Of a stretch of DNA of 7,770 nt, positions 6,967-7,770 are shown piece after piece. The notes beneath the pieces were generated by a model, which searched no databases, was not told the origin of the DNA, and saw only the letters and a program-made list of their open reading frames with translations. Made by a program: the position numbers and the translations under genes. Source of the DNA: an uncultured Opitutia bacterium (GTDB lineage Bacteria; Verrucomicrobiota; Verrucomicrobiia; Opitutales; UBA953). Each line of letters opens with the position of its first letter. Positions within the stretch are counted from its first letter, which is position 1. The stretch lies in NCBI GenBank assembly GCA_903840235.1, contig CAIMFE010000202.1, forward strand, positions 1 to 7,770, in the 5' to 3' direction.

Positions 6967-7770
6967 ATGTCCTCATTAAAATATGTATCTAACCTTTGGA
7001 ACGACGCTGAAGTCGCCAAGCTCGATCCAGTCGGACGATTAGTTTATCGTTCGAACAAGTTGGGCGCCGACCAGCGCATCACCAACACCGGTGGCGGGAA
7101 CACTTCTTCGAAGACGACTGAAAAAGATCCGTTATCTGGCAAGAACGTGCCGGTGTTATGGGTTAAAGGTTCCGGTGGCGATTTACGTACGTCGACCCGC
7201 GAAAATTTCTCCTCACTCTACCAAGACAAACTTATCGAACTACAAGCGGTGTATGCCGCACGTGCGGATAAGGGATTAAAGTCACAGGCGGAAGATGACA
7301 TGGTCGCCATGTATAATCACACGACCTTTAATTTAAATCCACGCGCCTCATCCATCGACACCCCGCTGCACAGCTTCTTACCAGGCAAGCATGTCGACCA
7401 CATGCATCCTAATGCGATCATCTCGATTGCTGCCTCTAAGAATTGTGAAGCACTCACGCAAAAAATCTTCGCGGGGAAAATGGCCTATGTAAAATGGATG
7501 CGTCCTGGATTCGAATTAGGATTAGCGATGCAGGAAATCGCCCGCAAAGAGCCATCGACCAAGGCTATCATGATGGGTCAGCACGGATTCATTTCATGGG
7601 CTGATGACGATAAGGCCTGTTACGAACTCACCCTTTCGATGATTGAACAAGCTGCCGCTTATATCGAGTCGCAGTACCAATCCAAAGGTGGCGATGCGAA
7701 AGCTTTCGGTGGTGCGAAATATCAAACCCTCGATGTCGCTAAACGTAATGAAGTGTTAGCAAAAATCTTA
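6967..7770 (+). CDS. rhaD: RhaD-type rhamnulose-1-phosphate aldolase, N-terminal part of a probable bifunctional aldolase/short-chain dehydrogenase, 3' end outside window
   Basis: Predicted to cleave L-rhamnulose-1-phosphate to dihydroxyacetone phosphate and L-lactaldehyde. In the full-length family (about 690 aa; YuxG of Bacillus subtilis, RhaEW) a C-terminal dehydrogenase then oxidises lactaldehyde to lactate. The ATG at 6967 lies 12 bp after the kinase stop, in an AT-rich gap with no ribosome binding site. The frame stays open to the last base, giving 268 residues. Characteristic blocks are NTGGGNTSSK (40-49), VKGSGGDL (66-73), SIDTPLHSFLPG (129-140), HVDHMHPNA (142-150) with presumed zinc ligands His145 and His147, and GQHGF (204-208) with His206. 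These place it in the RhaD/YuxG type rather than the FucA type. The dehydrogenase half would lie beyond the edge, so its presence is inferred from family architecture, not seen. Confidence 0.87.
   Translation, partial: MSSLKYVSNLWNDAEVAKLDPVGRLVYRSNKLGADQRITNTGGGNTSSKTTEKDPLSGKNVPVLWVKGSGGDLRTSTRENFSSLYQDKLIELQAVYAARADKGLKSQAEDDMVAMYNHTTFNLNPRASSIDTPLHSFLPGKHVDHMHPNAIISIAASKNCEALTQKIFAGKMAYVKWMRPGFELGLAMQEIARKEPSTKAIMMGQHGFISWADDDKACYELTLSMIEQAAAYIESQYQSKGGDAKAFGGAKYQTLDVAKRNEVLAKIL

Noticed and set aside
1..7770. CRISPR arrays, tRNA/rRNA genes, insertion sequences, phage or defence genes
   Set aside because: I looked for regularly spaced repeats, terminal inverted repeats, transposase or integrase motifs and RNA-gene signatures and saw none; base composition appears even, so there is no sign of a recent insertion.

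Overview
The window looks like a chromosomal segment of a Gram-negative-type bacterium. It has an outer-membrane-style lipoprotein amidase and a MurJ flippase, moderate GC content (about 45-50% by eye), and almost no recognisable Shine-Dalgarno sequences. A DeoR regulator next to a deoxysugar operon would suit a polysaccharide-degrading lineage such as Verrucomicrobiota, Planctomycetota or Bacteroidota. Verrucomicrobiota is my preferred guess, but nothing here proves the phylum.

Left part (1-2112): the C-terminal four-fifths of the lipid II flippase MurJ on the + strand, cut by the window edge. It converges, with a single base between the stop codons, on an AmiD-like lipoprotein N-acetylmuramoyl-L-alanine amidase on the - strand. 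Both are cell-wall genes.

Middle (2113-2311): a 199-bp AT-rich divergent intergenic region. It holds a plausible sigma70-type promoter facing right and an imperfect inverted repeat over its -10 box, which is a candidate operator.

Right part (2312-7770): five tightly packed + strand genes that form a 6-deoxyhexose (L-rhamnose and/or L-fucose) catabolic operon. They are a DeoR-family regulator, a divergent L-fucose-isomerase-family protein, a short class II aldolase, a RhaB-type rhamnulokinase, and the N-terminal aldolase half of a RhaD-type protein that runs off the right edge (usually fused to a short-chain dehydrogenase). The inferred pathway is aldose to ketose (isomerase), ketose to ketose-1-phosphate (kinase), then cleavage to dihydroxyacetone phosphate and L-lactaldehyde (aldolase). 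If the fused dehydrogenase is present beyond the edge, lactaldehyde would be oxidised to lactate.

The main point of interest is the mixture. A fucose-type isomerase is combined with a rhamnose-type kinase and two different class II aldolases in one transcription unit, so sugar specificity cannot be read from any single gene. I see no CRISPR array, tRNA, rRNA, insertion sequence or phage gene, and no wholly new kind of system; the novelty, if any, lies in the substrates of the isomerase and the short aldolase.
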